Source: Muscardinus avellanarius (taxonomy: Eukaryota > Chordata > Mammalia > Rodentia > Gliridae). Taken from it: 64,000 nt of DNA. Within the stretch, counting starts at the first letter, position 1; the number at the start of each line of letters is the position of its first letter. Below, piece by piece: positions 36,930 to 46,839 of this stretch. The notes under the pieces are model-generated. The model saw nothing but the letters and a program-made list of their open reading frames with translations, did no database searches and was not told where the DNA came from. The stretch spans positions 151,574,360 to 151,638,359 of the forward strand of contig OY726557.1 in assembly GCA_963383645.1 (NCBI GenBank), given 5' to 3'. The position numbers and the translations under genes were made by a program.

Positions 36930-37570
36930 TGTTCGATACCAACTCAATGCCAACTTCATTGCCATACCCATTCTCTTGCCTAGATCATGGCAACAGCTTT
37001 CTACTGTGCTCTGTGCCCTCAGCCAGTGCTTCTGCTTCACCCTCTACTCCTTTGCTATAATATAACTCAAGACACTTCCCTGGTGTTACTCCTTCAATCT
37101 CATCTAAGCACAATTTCTATAGAATCTAAGGACAAACCATTTATTTACATTGGCATGAAAATTATTTCATGATAAGGTCTGCTACCACCTTATAGCTTCG
37201 TTTACTGATACACTTCTACATTTTTCCACATATTGACTGCATACAACTTCTGTTCTGTATTTCATAACATTAGGCTTTTCACACACTGTTCTTTCTGCAT
37301 GAAACATCTTTCCTTTTCATGTCCCTGGTTAGCTTATGGCTGACTAGTAAGACTACTCTTCCAGGAATTCTTCCTTGTCCTGTAGTCTATGAGATGTGCT
37401 TTCATAGCACCTCACAGGTGACTCTACTATAGTATTTATTGTATAGCACTGTTATCCTTCATTACTTCACTGTTAGTAATTTGAGGGGAGGAATCATGCT
37501 TTTTACTTTTTATTTTTCAGAATATGAAATCTTGGTGCTTCTCGGTAAATGTTAGTTAAATGAATACATT
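36930..37570 (+). mobile_element. L2 LINE remnant
   Basis: Order of L2 3' landmarks: GCAACAGCTTTCTACTGTGC, TTCTTTCTGCATGAAACATC, CCAGGAATTCTTCCTTG, TAGCACCTCACAGG, and the end TAAATGTTAGTTAAATGAAT-like. Confidence 0.6.
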
Positions 37571-38067
37571 CCTATCTTCTATGACAACATTTTAAATAGA
37601 GAACTTCCAAATATTCTAATTTTCTTTTAATATACTATAGGTATATTACATATGAATATTTAAACCTATTAATACTTAAATTTATTTGAATCTATTTAAT
37701 TTATACCATATATCTATAAAATATGACTTATTTAAAATATAATTTCTTATGTATTCTAAAATTTTTTTTCATGACTAATGAGAAACTCCAAGCACCATCA
37801 TTCTCAAAACTGAATAAGGAAGCTACCCCACACTTCATGTTCACCATGTTATTCCATTGATTCTCTAAGTAATTACTTCTACTTTTATGATATTTAATCT
37901 TTTCAAATGATTGATCTTAATTACTCTTACAAAACATATCCTTTACCTGTTAATTGGCAGATTTTCCTCTTTTTCTTTGGGCAATTTTTCCAATATGGTC
38001 TTTGTCTTTTATTTTCTGGCAGTTAGTTACATAGGAATTTAAGTCTATGTGCTTATATTATAGTGTT

Positions 38068-38292
38068 TTTTGTGTGTGTGTGCGTGTGTGCGGTACTAGG
38101 GGAGGAACTCAGGGGCTTTTCTACTTCTGGGCTATACTCCCAGACCTATTTTTTATACTTTATTTGGAAAGAGGGTCTCACTAGGTTGCTGAGAGCCTCA
38201 CTCAATAGCTGAGGCTGGCTTTGAACCTGTGGGATCTTCCTGTCTCAACCTCCCAAATGCTGGGATTACAAGCGTGTGCCACCATGCCCCGA
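38068..38292 (-). mobile_element. B1-dID type SINE with (GT)n
   Basis: GTGTGTGTGTGCGTGTGTGCGG then GGAGGAACTCAGGGGC, ending GTGCCACCATGCCCCG. Confidence 0.83.
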
Positions 38293-39654
38293 TATAATTT
38301 AGTGTTTTAAAACTATCTGAAGCCTCCCTTTGGGTTCCTTCTTAAATATTATTTCAATTTCTTTTCTTCATGAGGTTGCATTAAATTATATTATTACCCT
38401 TATCTAAAGTTTCATAGTAAAACAGATGAATAAAAAAACTCTTCCCAACATAATGTTGAATTATTGGTACTCAATTAGCTGTGCATGTTGAGTGAATAAA
38501 TTTCCACCCACTATTTACCAAAAGAGGTTTCTGAATAATGGACTAAAAACAATGTGGGAAATGTAAATTTCCTTTATGCGTGTGTATGTTAAAATTACTT
38601 GATCTATAAAGGTCTAGAAAGTTCTTTTAGAATGTACGCCAACAATGAAGAAAAGTTCTAGGATGTTATTTATAATAAGTTTAAAAGGTAACCAGTACTT
38701 CTTGGAGTAGGAAGTTAAAGACAGAAGGTCTTTGGAGGGAAACAGAGGAGGATTTCATTGTATAGAAATTGAGTGTGATAATTGAAAATCTGAGAATATG
38801 ACAAAAGCATATAATGCAAAAAAATGGCTAATGGAAGTGCACAAATGTGGCAAATAAGAAAATAAGCATGATTTTAAGTAACTACGCCAAACAAAGAGCA
38901 TTTGATGTTAGGAATGTTTTCCGTTGACTGCTGGGGACACAACACTGACAATGTCAAAGTATACATGATAGCTGGCAGAAGCAAATTATATTTAGCCAAA
39001 AGGGGAAAAGACATAAAAAATTCCATGATCATATTTGTTAGTAGAAAGCAGAAATTTAGAAGAAAATTTATAATCATCTTTACTAGCACCTGTCATGTGC
39101 ACTTTACAGGTTTTAAAAGCTAAAAGATAGGAGAAAAACAGAAGTACAAAAATATAAAAAAACCCCAAAAGCTTAAATAATTTTTACCTATGTTGAACAA
39201 ATAAAGGGTTAATCTAATGAGAAATATTATGTCAGAAAAAATTATAGGTAAACAATTTTATATTCCCTAATGGGATATGGAACATATGCCCAATGATGTA
39301 GCTAATAAACCCTAGGGATTTTCTGCTATTCATCTATTATAGGAATATGAATAAGGTAGCAAAAACAACAATAAAAACTGCATAATCACTCTGTCTTTAA
39401 AATTTTAATATATAAAACATTCTAAACATCTGGGTGATTGGATAGTTTGCATTTTCATTTACATTTCCAGCTTATATGAGAAAGCTTTTTTGGGGGGGTC
39501 ATTTATGAAATTCCATTTATTATATTTCTGCCATTATTCATATTTATACTCAGTTTTATAATTGAATGAATGAGGGTGGCACATGTAAAAATTATATAAA
39601 GTGAATAATAAATTAAAACCAAATTACATTCTATTAGACACTAATAATTGCCAT
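38293..39654. other. CEP126 intron 2 sequence without recognisable genes
   Basis: AT-rich unique-looking sequence. Confidence 0.5.
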
Positions 39655-39852
39655 GTTATTTTATTTTTATTTTTGGTACTCAGGATAGAATTTAGGGCTT
39701 TTTGCATTGTAGGCAAGCACTTTATCCTCAGCCCTTTCTACAGTTTACTTTCAAGATAGGGTCTCACTAAGTTGTCCAGGCTGCTATTGATCCTCCTTTC
39801 TCAGTCTCTTGACTACTGAGATTACAGGTGTGTGTCACCATGCCCAGCTATA
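39655..39852 (-). mobile_element. Old B1-dID type SINE
   Basis: TTTTTGGTACTCAGGATAG to GTGTGTCACCATGCCCAGC. Confidence 0.72.
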
Positions 39853-40175
39853 ATTGCTAATCTTTTAATTCATTATAAAGTAATAAAAACACATTTTACA
39901 GTCATTTTAAGAAGTGTACATGACACTGTAATAAGATGCCTATGACAAGAAAAGACTGGTATGGCCACAAGTTAGTGAACCTGGCAATATATCACTATCT
40001 TTGTGCTTTGAGCAAAAAAACCTAATAACAAAACTTACAAAGTCACACAAATATTGATTAGTGCTTTACAGATTTACAGATTGTCATGACTTAGGTTCAT
40101 AATGGGCTACAGAGTATCTGTTCATTTATATTAACTCTGAATTTCTGTACTTCTGAATGAAATACAGTTACTTAC

Positions 40176-40295
40176 TTTTTTCTTCGGTTTGACTCCACAA
40201 AATATTTACGGGCTTGATTTCGACATATTTTTTGTTGCTGCAGTAATATTTGGCGCTCTTCTTCTAAATTTTTCTCTAGACGGGTTTTCATATCT
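40176..40295 (-). CDS. CEP126: CEP126 coding exon 2 (coiled-coil start)
   Basis: Residues 44-82, plus the last base of codon 43 and two bases of codon 83 (120 nt). The acceptor TTATTATTAG|A and donor AA|GTAAGT are both good on the minus strand. The peptide runs DMKTRLEKNLEEER to RKYFVESNRRK, a highly charged amphipathic stretch that opens the N-terminal coiled coil of the protein. It matches human CEP126 with only a few substitutions as I recall that sequence (for example TR for IH after DMK, and NQA for NRA). The phase fits exon 1 (CT+A, Leu) and exon 3 (AA+A, Lys). It is separated from exon 1 by a 5.96-kb intron full of SINEs and a GAA repeat. Confidence 0.95.
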
Positions 40296-41159
40296 CTAAT
40301 AATAACATTAAGTTAAGAACAACAGCTTATGTCTTTCATGGATAAATGTAAAGACGATAATAAATATAACTATAGCTTTAAGCTAATGATATGTTGTTTT
40401 TGTGAAACAATTAGGATGTGTACACATTAGTATTAGTAATAAGACCAGAAGATGTTTTATATTAAAAAATTCTGACTTGATATTAGAATTTAAGATAGGT
40501 CTCACTTTCTCTGGGTGGGGGGAATTTGAGAAACCATGAGCTCAGACAAGGAAACTATATATATTCATTCACTGTAATGATATTTGAACAGTTGCCTTTT
40601 TAGGCATGTATATACTATAAAACAGTTGCAATTCACTAATAGAAAGTAAATAAATTAAATGTTTCATAGTATAGAAATGTTTCATATATCCTTTATACTA
40701 TGAAAGTCATAATCAAATATTAAAAGTCAAATAGCAATGTAATTGGAATCTGGGGGATATAGTTATTTACTTAGTGATTTAATTACAGGCTATAAAAACA
40801 AAACAATCCCACTCAGACATCATGCATAGTCATCTGTTTATCCAAAAGTTTTCTAAAGAAGTTGAAATATTTGATTATCCTAACCATTCATTTGAAATTT
40901 ATTATATATAAACTTTAAAAATATATTGATGTGGTTAGTTTCACTAACTTATTATTATATAGTTTACTCAGATTTGCCACAGTATTTTTGTTTCATAATT
41001 TTGAATTTTAAAAATGGTCACTGAATAACTTAACTATTTAGTGGCTCATCATTAAGATATAAAAGCGTGTGAGATTACACTTAAGTTACAGATTGCAGGG
41101 CCTCCCCTTTTGTCTTTTTCAGAATAAATGGTTGTTTATATATATATATTTTTTTTCCC
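40296..41159. other. CEP126 intron 1 sequence, nothing recognised
   Basis: Very AT-rich; no gene or nameable repeat. Confidence 0.5.
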
Positions 41160-41161
41160 AA

Positions 41162-41345
41162 AGCCGGTCATGGTGGCACATACTTGTAATCCCAGTATTT
41201 GGGGGGGTGAGACAGGACGATCCCAAGTTTGCGAACAGCCTCAGCAAGTAGTGAGACTCTTATCAACCAAGTGAGATCCTATTTCAAACTAGGGCTGGGG
41301 GTGTAGCTCAGAGGTAGAATGCCTCTGGGCTCAAGTATCACAATC
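41162..41345 (+). mobile_element. B1-dID type SINE with (CAAT)n tail
   Basis: AGCCGGTCATGGTGGCACAT to GGGCTGGGGGTGTAGCTCAG; the tail is five CAAT units. Confidence 0.82.
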
Positions 41346-41559
41346 AATCAATCAATCAATAATTTTTTCTAAAAGTTGAGGTTCAAAATTTTTATGAGAT
41401 TCATTTAATCAACATGTAATAAATTGGTTATTGATGGTAATTCGGAATATAAAAATATACTTGACAATAAATTATGCTATACATGATTTGTTAATTCCAA
41501 ATGTTGTAATTTCAGGGTCCTATACTGGTTCACCATCAATATTATAAAAATCTATTATA

Positions 41560-41762
41560 AGCTGGGTGTGGTAGACACTTGGGAGTGCTTGGGAGGCAGG
41601 TTCAAAGCCATCCTCAACAACTTGGTGAGGTTCTCAGCAACCTAGTGAGATCCTGTTTCCACATAAGAAATATGTGGAAAGTATTTATGTGGAAATATTT
41701 AAAAAGCAGGATGACGGTGTAGCTTGGAGTTAGAATGCCTCTGGGTTCAATTCCTAGTGCCC
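41560..41762 (+). mobile_element. B1-dID type SINE, rearranged left monomer
   Basis: GCTGGGTGTGGTAGACACTT is joined to GCTTGGGAGGCAGG after a small deletion; the right monomer is complete. Confidence 0.75.
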
Positions 41763-41862
41763 CCCCCACGTCTATCATATATTTCAAAATAGTCATATTT
41801 ATTTGAACTTTTTAGTTGTTGGGACCTTTTCTAATGGGGTTTGTTTTCTTTTTTCTTCTTCT

Positions 41863-41900
41863 TCTTCTTCTTCTTCTTCTTCTTCTTCTTCTTCTTCTTC

Positions 41901-41931
<31 letters not shown>

Positions 41932-42113
41932 GTGGTACTGGGGTTCCTGGAAGCCCTTCTATCTCCGGGCTACACTCCCAGACCTATTTTTACATTTTTA
42001 TTTGGAAACAGGGTCTCCTAAGCCAGTGCGAGAGGCTGGCTTCGAACCTGCGCGATCCTCCTGTCTCTGCCTCCCAAGCGCGGGGATTACAAGCGTGCGC
42101 CACCACGCCCGGC
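41863..42113 (-). mobile_element. Young B1-dID SINE with (GAA)n tail expansion
   Basis: About 20 CTT triplets (41863-41922; GAA on the CEP126-sense strand), then GGTGGTACTGGGGTTCCTGG to CACCACGCCCGGC. CpGs are well preserved. Confidence 0.87.
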
Positions 42114-42144
42114 TTCTTTCTTTTTGATACTAGTGATTGGTCCC

Positions 42145-42340
42145 AGGGAGTGAGGTACACACACCTCTGTGATCCTAGTACTTGGGAGGCTGTGACAGAA
42201 GGATTTCAGGTTTTAGGCAGCCTTAGAAATGTAGTAAGACTCTCAGAAACTTAAGAAGACCCTGTTTCAAAATAAAAAACAAGGGTTGGGAGTTTAGAGG
42301 TAGAATGCTCCTGGGTTCAATCCCTAGTACCCATTTCCCC
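42145..42340 (+). mobile_element. Old B1-dID type SINE
   Basis: GAGTGAGGTACACACACC start, TACTTGGGAGGCTGTGAC, right monomer to TCCCTAGTACCC. Confidence 0.7.
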
Positions 42341-43694
42341 CCCAAAAAAGCACAGTTACTATAACTTCAAACAATAAAAATGTGAAACTATTTTCTGCCA
42401 GTTTTCCTTTACATTTTTTAATATATATTTATCATTTTAGTAGATCGAGTTTATTCTGCAACATAGAATAAGATATGACTCAGGGCAGATATAGTATAGA
42501 TTATTCATTTTTAGAGGTCTTGAATAAGAAAGAGGAGATATTAGAACATAGTTAAAGAGGATTATGTGGTCAAGAGGTTTAATTATTAGTTTACCTAATT
42601 TAAGGATTGTCAAAACTGGAACATGCTAAGAGAAACTGAAAGTTAACTATGAGAGGTGGAATAATTTATAATCCAGGGCTATTGCGGAAAATAAAGGGGA
42701 TAGAAATAAGGGCATAAGTGGATGTATTCACATTTTACAGTAAAAGTGATATCCCATCAGCGAGCCTGGGAAAAAAAGCAGGTGGGTAGGTGTGTGTGGG
42801 TTTGTATTGTTTGTTGGAAGGGACCTGCTATGTTCATAGCATAGATGCTTTATCAGTGGTAAGAAAGTCTACTGAGAATGGTGGAAGGTGGTAGAGATCT
42901 GGCATAGACCTTAGGGGAGCAAGAGAAAGCCTGTTTGTATTTAGGTAATACTAGTGCCAATCTATACTGTCTTTTGCCAATCTATAGTTTTCTATGACAA
43001 CATTTTTATTGTCCACAGGAAGGAATAGAGAAGGACTATGATAGTTTCTGCGTAGAGGAAGTGGGATAGGAGTGCAAAGAACTAAGGATGTTGGTGAGGG
43101 AATATGAGCAAATATTCAAGAATATGGTATAAGATGGGTAAAAAGGAGAAGCATGGCAAGTATTCGGATAAAATGAAAGAGTCAAAGATGGGATATCTGT
43201 CAGAAAAAAGAGGCACAGCACGAAGAGGGGACCCCCCACCTTTCCCTTTTTTTAAAAATATTGTAATTTGAATTCTTATAAGAGACTGAAATGATGTAAT
43301 TTTAGTTAACTTTACTCACACAGAATTTATAGGTATTATTCTTTTATAGGCTTTAGAATTAGGAAATTTTGACTCCGGTTAGTCTCTTCAGCAAAAAGCT
43401 GGATGGCTTCGGGGTATTTTGTTCATATCTGGAAATCACACCTAAAATTTTTACTAAAATATTTGCATTTGTTTATTTTAAGAATATGATGTTTTAACTT
43501 TATTTCCATTCATTCATTCATTTAATAAATCTGAGCACCTACTCTGTATTAGGAATCTAATGGGAAACACTACAGACACTAAGAACATCCAAAATAATGC
43601 TTATATAAAAGGTGCTTCAGTGTTTTTCCAACTGGAAAACATAATATTCTTTAGTGTCACTGTTTTTTATACATTCAAATTCCCTTTATCCCAA

Positions 43695-43697
<3 letters not shown>
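42341..43697. other. CEP126 intron 1 sequence without recognisable genes
   Basis: Includes a CATT repeat followed by MIR-like text at about 43506-43556. No gene recognised. Confidence 0.5.
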
Positions 43698-43727
<30 letters not shown>

Positions 43728-43750
43728 TTATGTGTGTGTATGTGTGTGTG
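43698..43750 (+). repeat. (TG)n microsatellite, interrupted
   Basis: TG units with TATT and TA interruptions. Confidence 0.9.
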
Positions 43751-43883
43751 CAATAAAAACTTGTATATATGCATATTAGCAAAATATATAAACATAGCAA
43801 ATACACATAAACAAAAACAAAAGTAGGATTTTATCAAAATCTCATGGTCATCTATTGAAATGATTACTTATTACTGTTTTATT

Positions 43884-44124
43884 TTTTTTGTGATACTGAG
43901 GGTGGAGCCCAGGGGCTTTTCTACCTCTGGGCTATACTCCCCCAGGGGCTTTTCTACCTCTGGGCTATACTCCCAGACGTATTTTATACTTTATTTGGAA
44001 ACAGGGTCTCACTAAGTTGCTGTGAGCCTCACTAAGTAGCTGAGGCTGGCTTCGAACCCATGCGATCCTCCTTTCTCAGTCTCCCAAGCACTGGGATTAC
44101 AAGCATGTGCCACCATGTCCGGCT
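43884..44124 (-). mobile_element. B1-dID SINE with an internal 33-bp tandem duplication
   Basis: The block CAGGGGCTTTTCTACCTCTG with the following GGCTATACTCCC occurs twice in register (43910 and 43943). The rest is a normal antisense copy ending CACCATGTCCGGC. Confidence 0.87.
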
Positions 44125-44139
44125 TACTGTATAGCTGTT

Positions 44140-44322
44140 CTTGGTGGGTACTGGGGATTAGACCCAGGGATATTCTGTTCTGAGTTATACCCTCAGACCG
44201 TTTTATTTTTAAAATTTCAAACAGGGACTCGCTAAGTTGCTGAGGTTGGAATGGAAACTATCATCTTCCCATTTTAGCCCCCCAAGTACTGGGATTACAG
44301 GGGTGTACCATGGCACTTAAAC
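44140..44322 (-). mobile_element. Old B1-dID type SINE
   Basis: GGTACTGGGGATTAGACCC to GGTGTACCATGGCAC. Confidence 0.72.
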
Positions 44323-45603
44323 TGTGTAGGGTTTTTTTTTTTTTTAGCATATTGTTAGTAATATATTTCTTTACAGGAAACAATCATTACAATTCTGGAA
44401 TAAAGTCTCTTTGGTTATGTTCATTTAATTTATTGAATTCTATTCACAGTATTTTTGGTGTTTATATTAATATTCATATTATATCAATTTTATTTTTTAT
44501 CATATCAATTTTAGAAAATAAAATTTGTGATCATTTCATTAATGAAAATTATGGGAAGATATATGCTTTATCAGTAAGCCATTTTTTAATATCGCCTATA
44601 TTTTGATTTAGAAATAAATTTAGGTCAGTGTAATAGGAGTTTGTTTTCCAAGAAAATACAAATTACAAGAAAGTACAAAGGGAGAAAATCAAATTACAAG
44701 AAAATTACAAATTACAAGAAAATACAAAATAAGGGAGAAAAATCAAATTCATATAGAAGACAGTCCTATTTATTTCAGAGTACATCTCTAAAATGACAAT
44801 TCAGGGGAGCAGTGAGGGAAAAGGCAAACTGAATGAGGTTAATAATGAAAACAAGAGAGGAGCTAGAAGGTACAACTGCAGGCTACCATTTTGAGAACTT
44901 TGCCAAAGAAGAGACAGAAAGGACAGAAGCTTGAGGAAAGCATTATTAGAGAAAGTACATTTTACCATTGTGAAGCTCTGCACATCCTGTCTTCCTCAGT
45001 AAATCTGCATCTCTAGAGCTTAGAATAAAGTTGGCCAAAAAGCAGATACTCAATCAAATTGTTCCATGACTTGCTGTTAAAGCTGTATCAGAGTATAAAA
45101 ATATCCCAGAAGTTGGAAGGAATGAGGATAAGGAAACAGGGAGAAGAACATGGTGGGTGGGGTGAGGAGGACTGGAGCTTGAGGTTAATTTAGAAAGAGA
45201 AGACACTCCATTCCCTGAGAAGAATGAAGATGATGATTACACATCACATCACTGCCAACCAAAGTCCTTTGAGAATATGAATGTTAAATCCCTATTATCC
45301 TGACATTCTCTGAAGAAATAAACATGGTTTATGTATTTTGAAAACAAAACTGTTTTCATTTTCTATAATGTAACTAACCAAAACACCAAAGGTGGGCCCA
45401 AGAAATTCTTAGGGGAAAAAACCATTAACAATCCAGTTTGTGAAGGTCTAGGTTTCTTGTTTTCTGTTGTGCTATCACTCTGACAACAGACTGGACTGGA
45501 TGGAAAACAAAACAAACTACCAAACTGTCCAAGGGTTTAGCCGCTCTGGTAAATGGATTAGGGGTGTGCTAGATAAACTGTTAAAACAGACTCTTTGAGG
45601 ATA

Positions 45604-45607
<4 letters not shown>
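44323..45607. other. CEP126 intron 1 sequence without recognisable genes
   Basis: Contains an imperfect tandem repeat of AAATTACAAGAAAATACAAA type units at about 44655-44750. No gene recognised; this is a region where an ANGPTL5 leader exon could lie, but none can be placed. Confidence 0.45.
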
Positions 45608-45643
<36 letters not shown>

Positions 45644-45845
45644 TAAGTACTTGGGCTGGAACCCAGGGGCCTTCTTCCTCCGGGCTATATTTCCAGACCT
45701 ATTTTATATTTTTGATTTGGAAACAGGGTTTCATTAAGTTGCTGAGAGCCTCACTCAGTAGCTGAGGCTGGCTTCGAACCTGTGCCATCCTCCTGTCCCA
45801 GCCTCCCAAGCGCGGGGATTACCAGCGTGAGCCACCACGCCCGGC
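45608..45845 (-). mobile_element. B1-dID type SINE with (GT)n tail
   Basis: GT run 45608-45641, then TTGGGCTGGAACCCAGGGGC to CACCACGCCCGGC. Confidence 0.85.
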
Positions 45846-46116
45846 AACAAAACATTTTAATTTGTGCAATTTCTCCAATTAATTAGAACAATTAATTAGG
45901 AAGTGGTTAATATGTAAGTCAATAACATAATAGTATCAATCCAGGACGGGAAACAAAAACCTTCCCCACAGAATACACGGGTGATGTATTTTAAAATCCA
46001 CAAAAATTTGACAATGAATTTGAAGGACGGGGCTAGGGGTGACAGGAGCAGAGGACTGCCCATCGAATAGGATAAATGGCATACATACATGTGGTCCAAA
46101 GGGGGTGAAATGACAG

Positions 46117-46130
46117 TTGCCAAAGCAACA
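46117..46130. promoter_or_regulatory. RFX X-box palindrome
   Basis: GTTGCCAAAGCAAC is a perfect fit to the X-box consensus GTNRCC-N(0-3)-RGYAAC bound by RFX factors, the master regulators of ciliary genes. It lies about 120 bp inside CEP126 intron 1, at the left margin of the CpG island. CEP126 has a ciliary role, so the site is biologically plausible; its use is inferred. Confidence 0.65.
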
Positions 46131-46253
46131 GCCGCGCTAAGATGACTTGCTAATTTCAATCACCTTGCGTCAGAGGCAGTGGGAATGGAAGGGGCACAGG
46201 ACGGGCCCCGCTTCTAACACCGCGACCGCGCAGCCACCGGCTGGGAAGGATAC

Positions 46254-46381
46254 AGGTAAGCGCCAGGTCGCTGGCGCCCGCCGCTCTCCCGGGGGCTGGC
46301 CCGGGCTCTGCCGACGGTGTCGGAGGATTCGGCGCCCAGGCCCGCGGTCGCGCTCTGGGCTCCCGGCCTGCCCGTCAGCAT
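46254..46381 (-). CDS. CEP126: CEP126 coding exon 1 (N-terminus of centrosomal protein 126)
   Basis: First coding exon, residues 1-42 plus two bases of codon 43. CEP126 is a centrosome, pericentriolar-satellite and ciliary-base protein that supports dynactin delivery, microtubule organisation and primary cilium formation. The frame from the ATG at 46381 reads MLTGRPGAQSA and ends with RESGGRQRPGAY, closely matching the human N-terminus as I recall it. The start has a purine at -3 and matches the human start. The exon ends CT|GTATCC, a weak donor; the split Leu codon (CT+A) joins exon 2 in phase. It lies in a CpG island, with a 14-codon uORF ending three bases before the ATG. Further exons lie at 40.2, 27.0, 25.1, 17.9 and 4.4-2.3 kb. 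The donor is the least certain part, because a much stronger plus-strand donor overlaps it. Confidence 0.9.
46256..46261 (+). promoter_or_regulatory. Strong plus-strand splice donor, candidate ANGPTL5 5' UTR exon end
   Basis: GGATACAG|GTAAGC is a near-consensus donor on the plus strand. Its bases overlap the CEP126 exon 1 donor on the minus strand (CT|GTATCC). Use by an ANGPTL5 leader exon is inferred; the exon start is not visible. Confidence 0.4.
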
Positions 46382-46384
46382 CCT

Positions 46385-46429
46385 TCACCTGAGCGCCGCC
46401 TCTCGGCTCACCCCCAGCGCCTGCCTCAT
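46385..46429 (-). promoter_or_regulatory. Upstream ORF (14 codons) before CEP126
   Basis: ATG at 46429 in a good context (G at -3, A at +4) opens a 14-codon frame that ends TGA at 46387-46385, three bases before the CEP126 ATG. The uORF and the main frame are in the same register, separated by the stop and one codon. If included in the mRNA, this spacing would make CEP126 translation depend on leaky scanning or reinitiation. Confidence 0.55.
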
Positions 46430-46626
46430 GGCAGCTCCGGCTTCCTCCGCTTCTCCTCGGCCCCTCCCTACTCTCCGTCCCTCAGGCCTCGCGTCACGGG
46501 CGCCGAAGGGTGGGCCGCGGTAGCCCTGGCTCCCGCGCAGCGGCGCTGGTGACAGTGGTGGCGATGGCAGCTGCGACGGCGGTGACTTGGCCGGGCAATA
46601 GCAGAAGTGGCGGCCGCGACCCCGCC

Positions 46627-46637
46627 GCTGCCATCTT
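46627..46637 (-). promoter_or_regulatory. YY1-like motif
   Basis: The minus strand reads AAGATGGCAGC, one base from the AAGATGGCGGC form of the YY1 site often found just downstream of TATA-less start sites. This would fit a CEP126 start slightly to its right. Confidence 0.5.
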
Positions 46638-46699
46638 GACAACCAACGGACGCCGCGTCCTTCGCGACGGGAACCAAGGAGGAGAACGGGGCGGGACGG

Positions 46700-46766
46700 C
46701 GCGCCGAGACAGCCAATAGGAGGCGGTGGCGGCGCGCCGAGGCAGCCAATAGGAGGCGGCGGCGGC
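46700..46766 (+). promoter_or_regulatory. 33-bp tandem repeat with two CCAAT (NF-Y) boxes
   Basis: Two copies of a GC-rich unit containing CAGCCAATAGGAGGCGG lie 33 bp apart; the CCAAT cores are at 46713-46717 and 46746-46750. Flanks match the NF-Y preference. A spacing near three helical turns is typical of NF-Y doublets. They sit just upstream of the likely CEP126 start. Confidence 0.7.
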
Positions 46767-46839
46767 CCCACCCGCGGGGAGCTTCCCCGAACTCCGCAGC
46801 GGCCCGCGGGAGGACCGGAGACTTTTCCCTTAGAGCTCC

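Larger units (their letters stand above)
46130..46830. promoter_or_regulatory. CpG island; candidate bidirectional CEP126/ANGPTL5 promoter
   Basis: This is the only extended GC- and CpG-rich segment in an otherwise AT-rich window. It contains CEP126 exon 1 and its 5' UTR on the minus strand, two CCAAT boxes, a YY1-like site and an X-box, and no TATA box. ANGPTL5 starts its coding sequence 10 kb to the right on the plus strand, so its non-coding first exon is expected in or near this island, as in the human head-to-head arrangement I recall. The CEP126 start site cannot be fixed from sequence; between about 46430 and 46700 is plausible. Confidence 0.85.

Noticed and set aside
41816..42254. Frames with poly-Ser, poly-Leu or poly-Phe followed by a Gly/Trp-rich part
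   Set aside because: Translations of a CTT repeat and a SINE in three frames.
46147..46392. Plus-strand 81-codon frame across CEP126 exon 1
   Set aside because: GC-rich shadow with no recognisable protein features.
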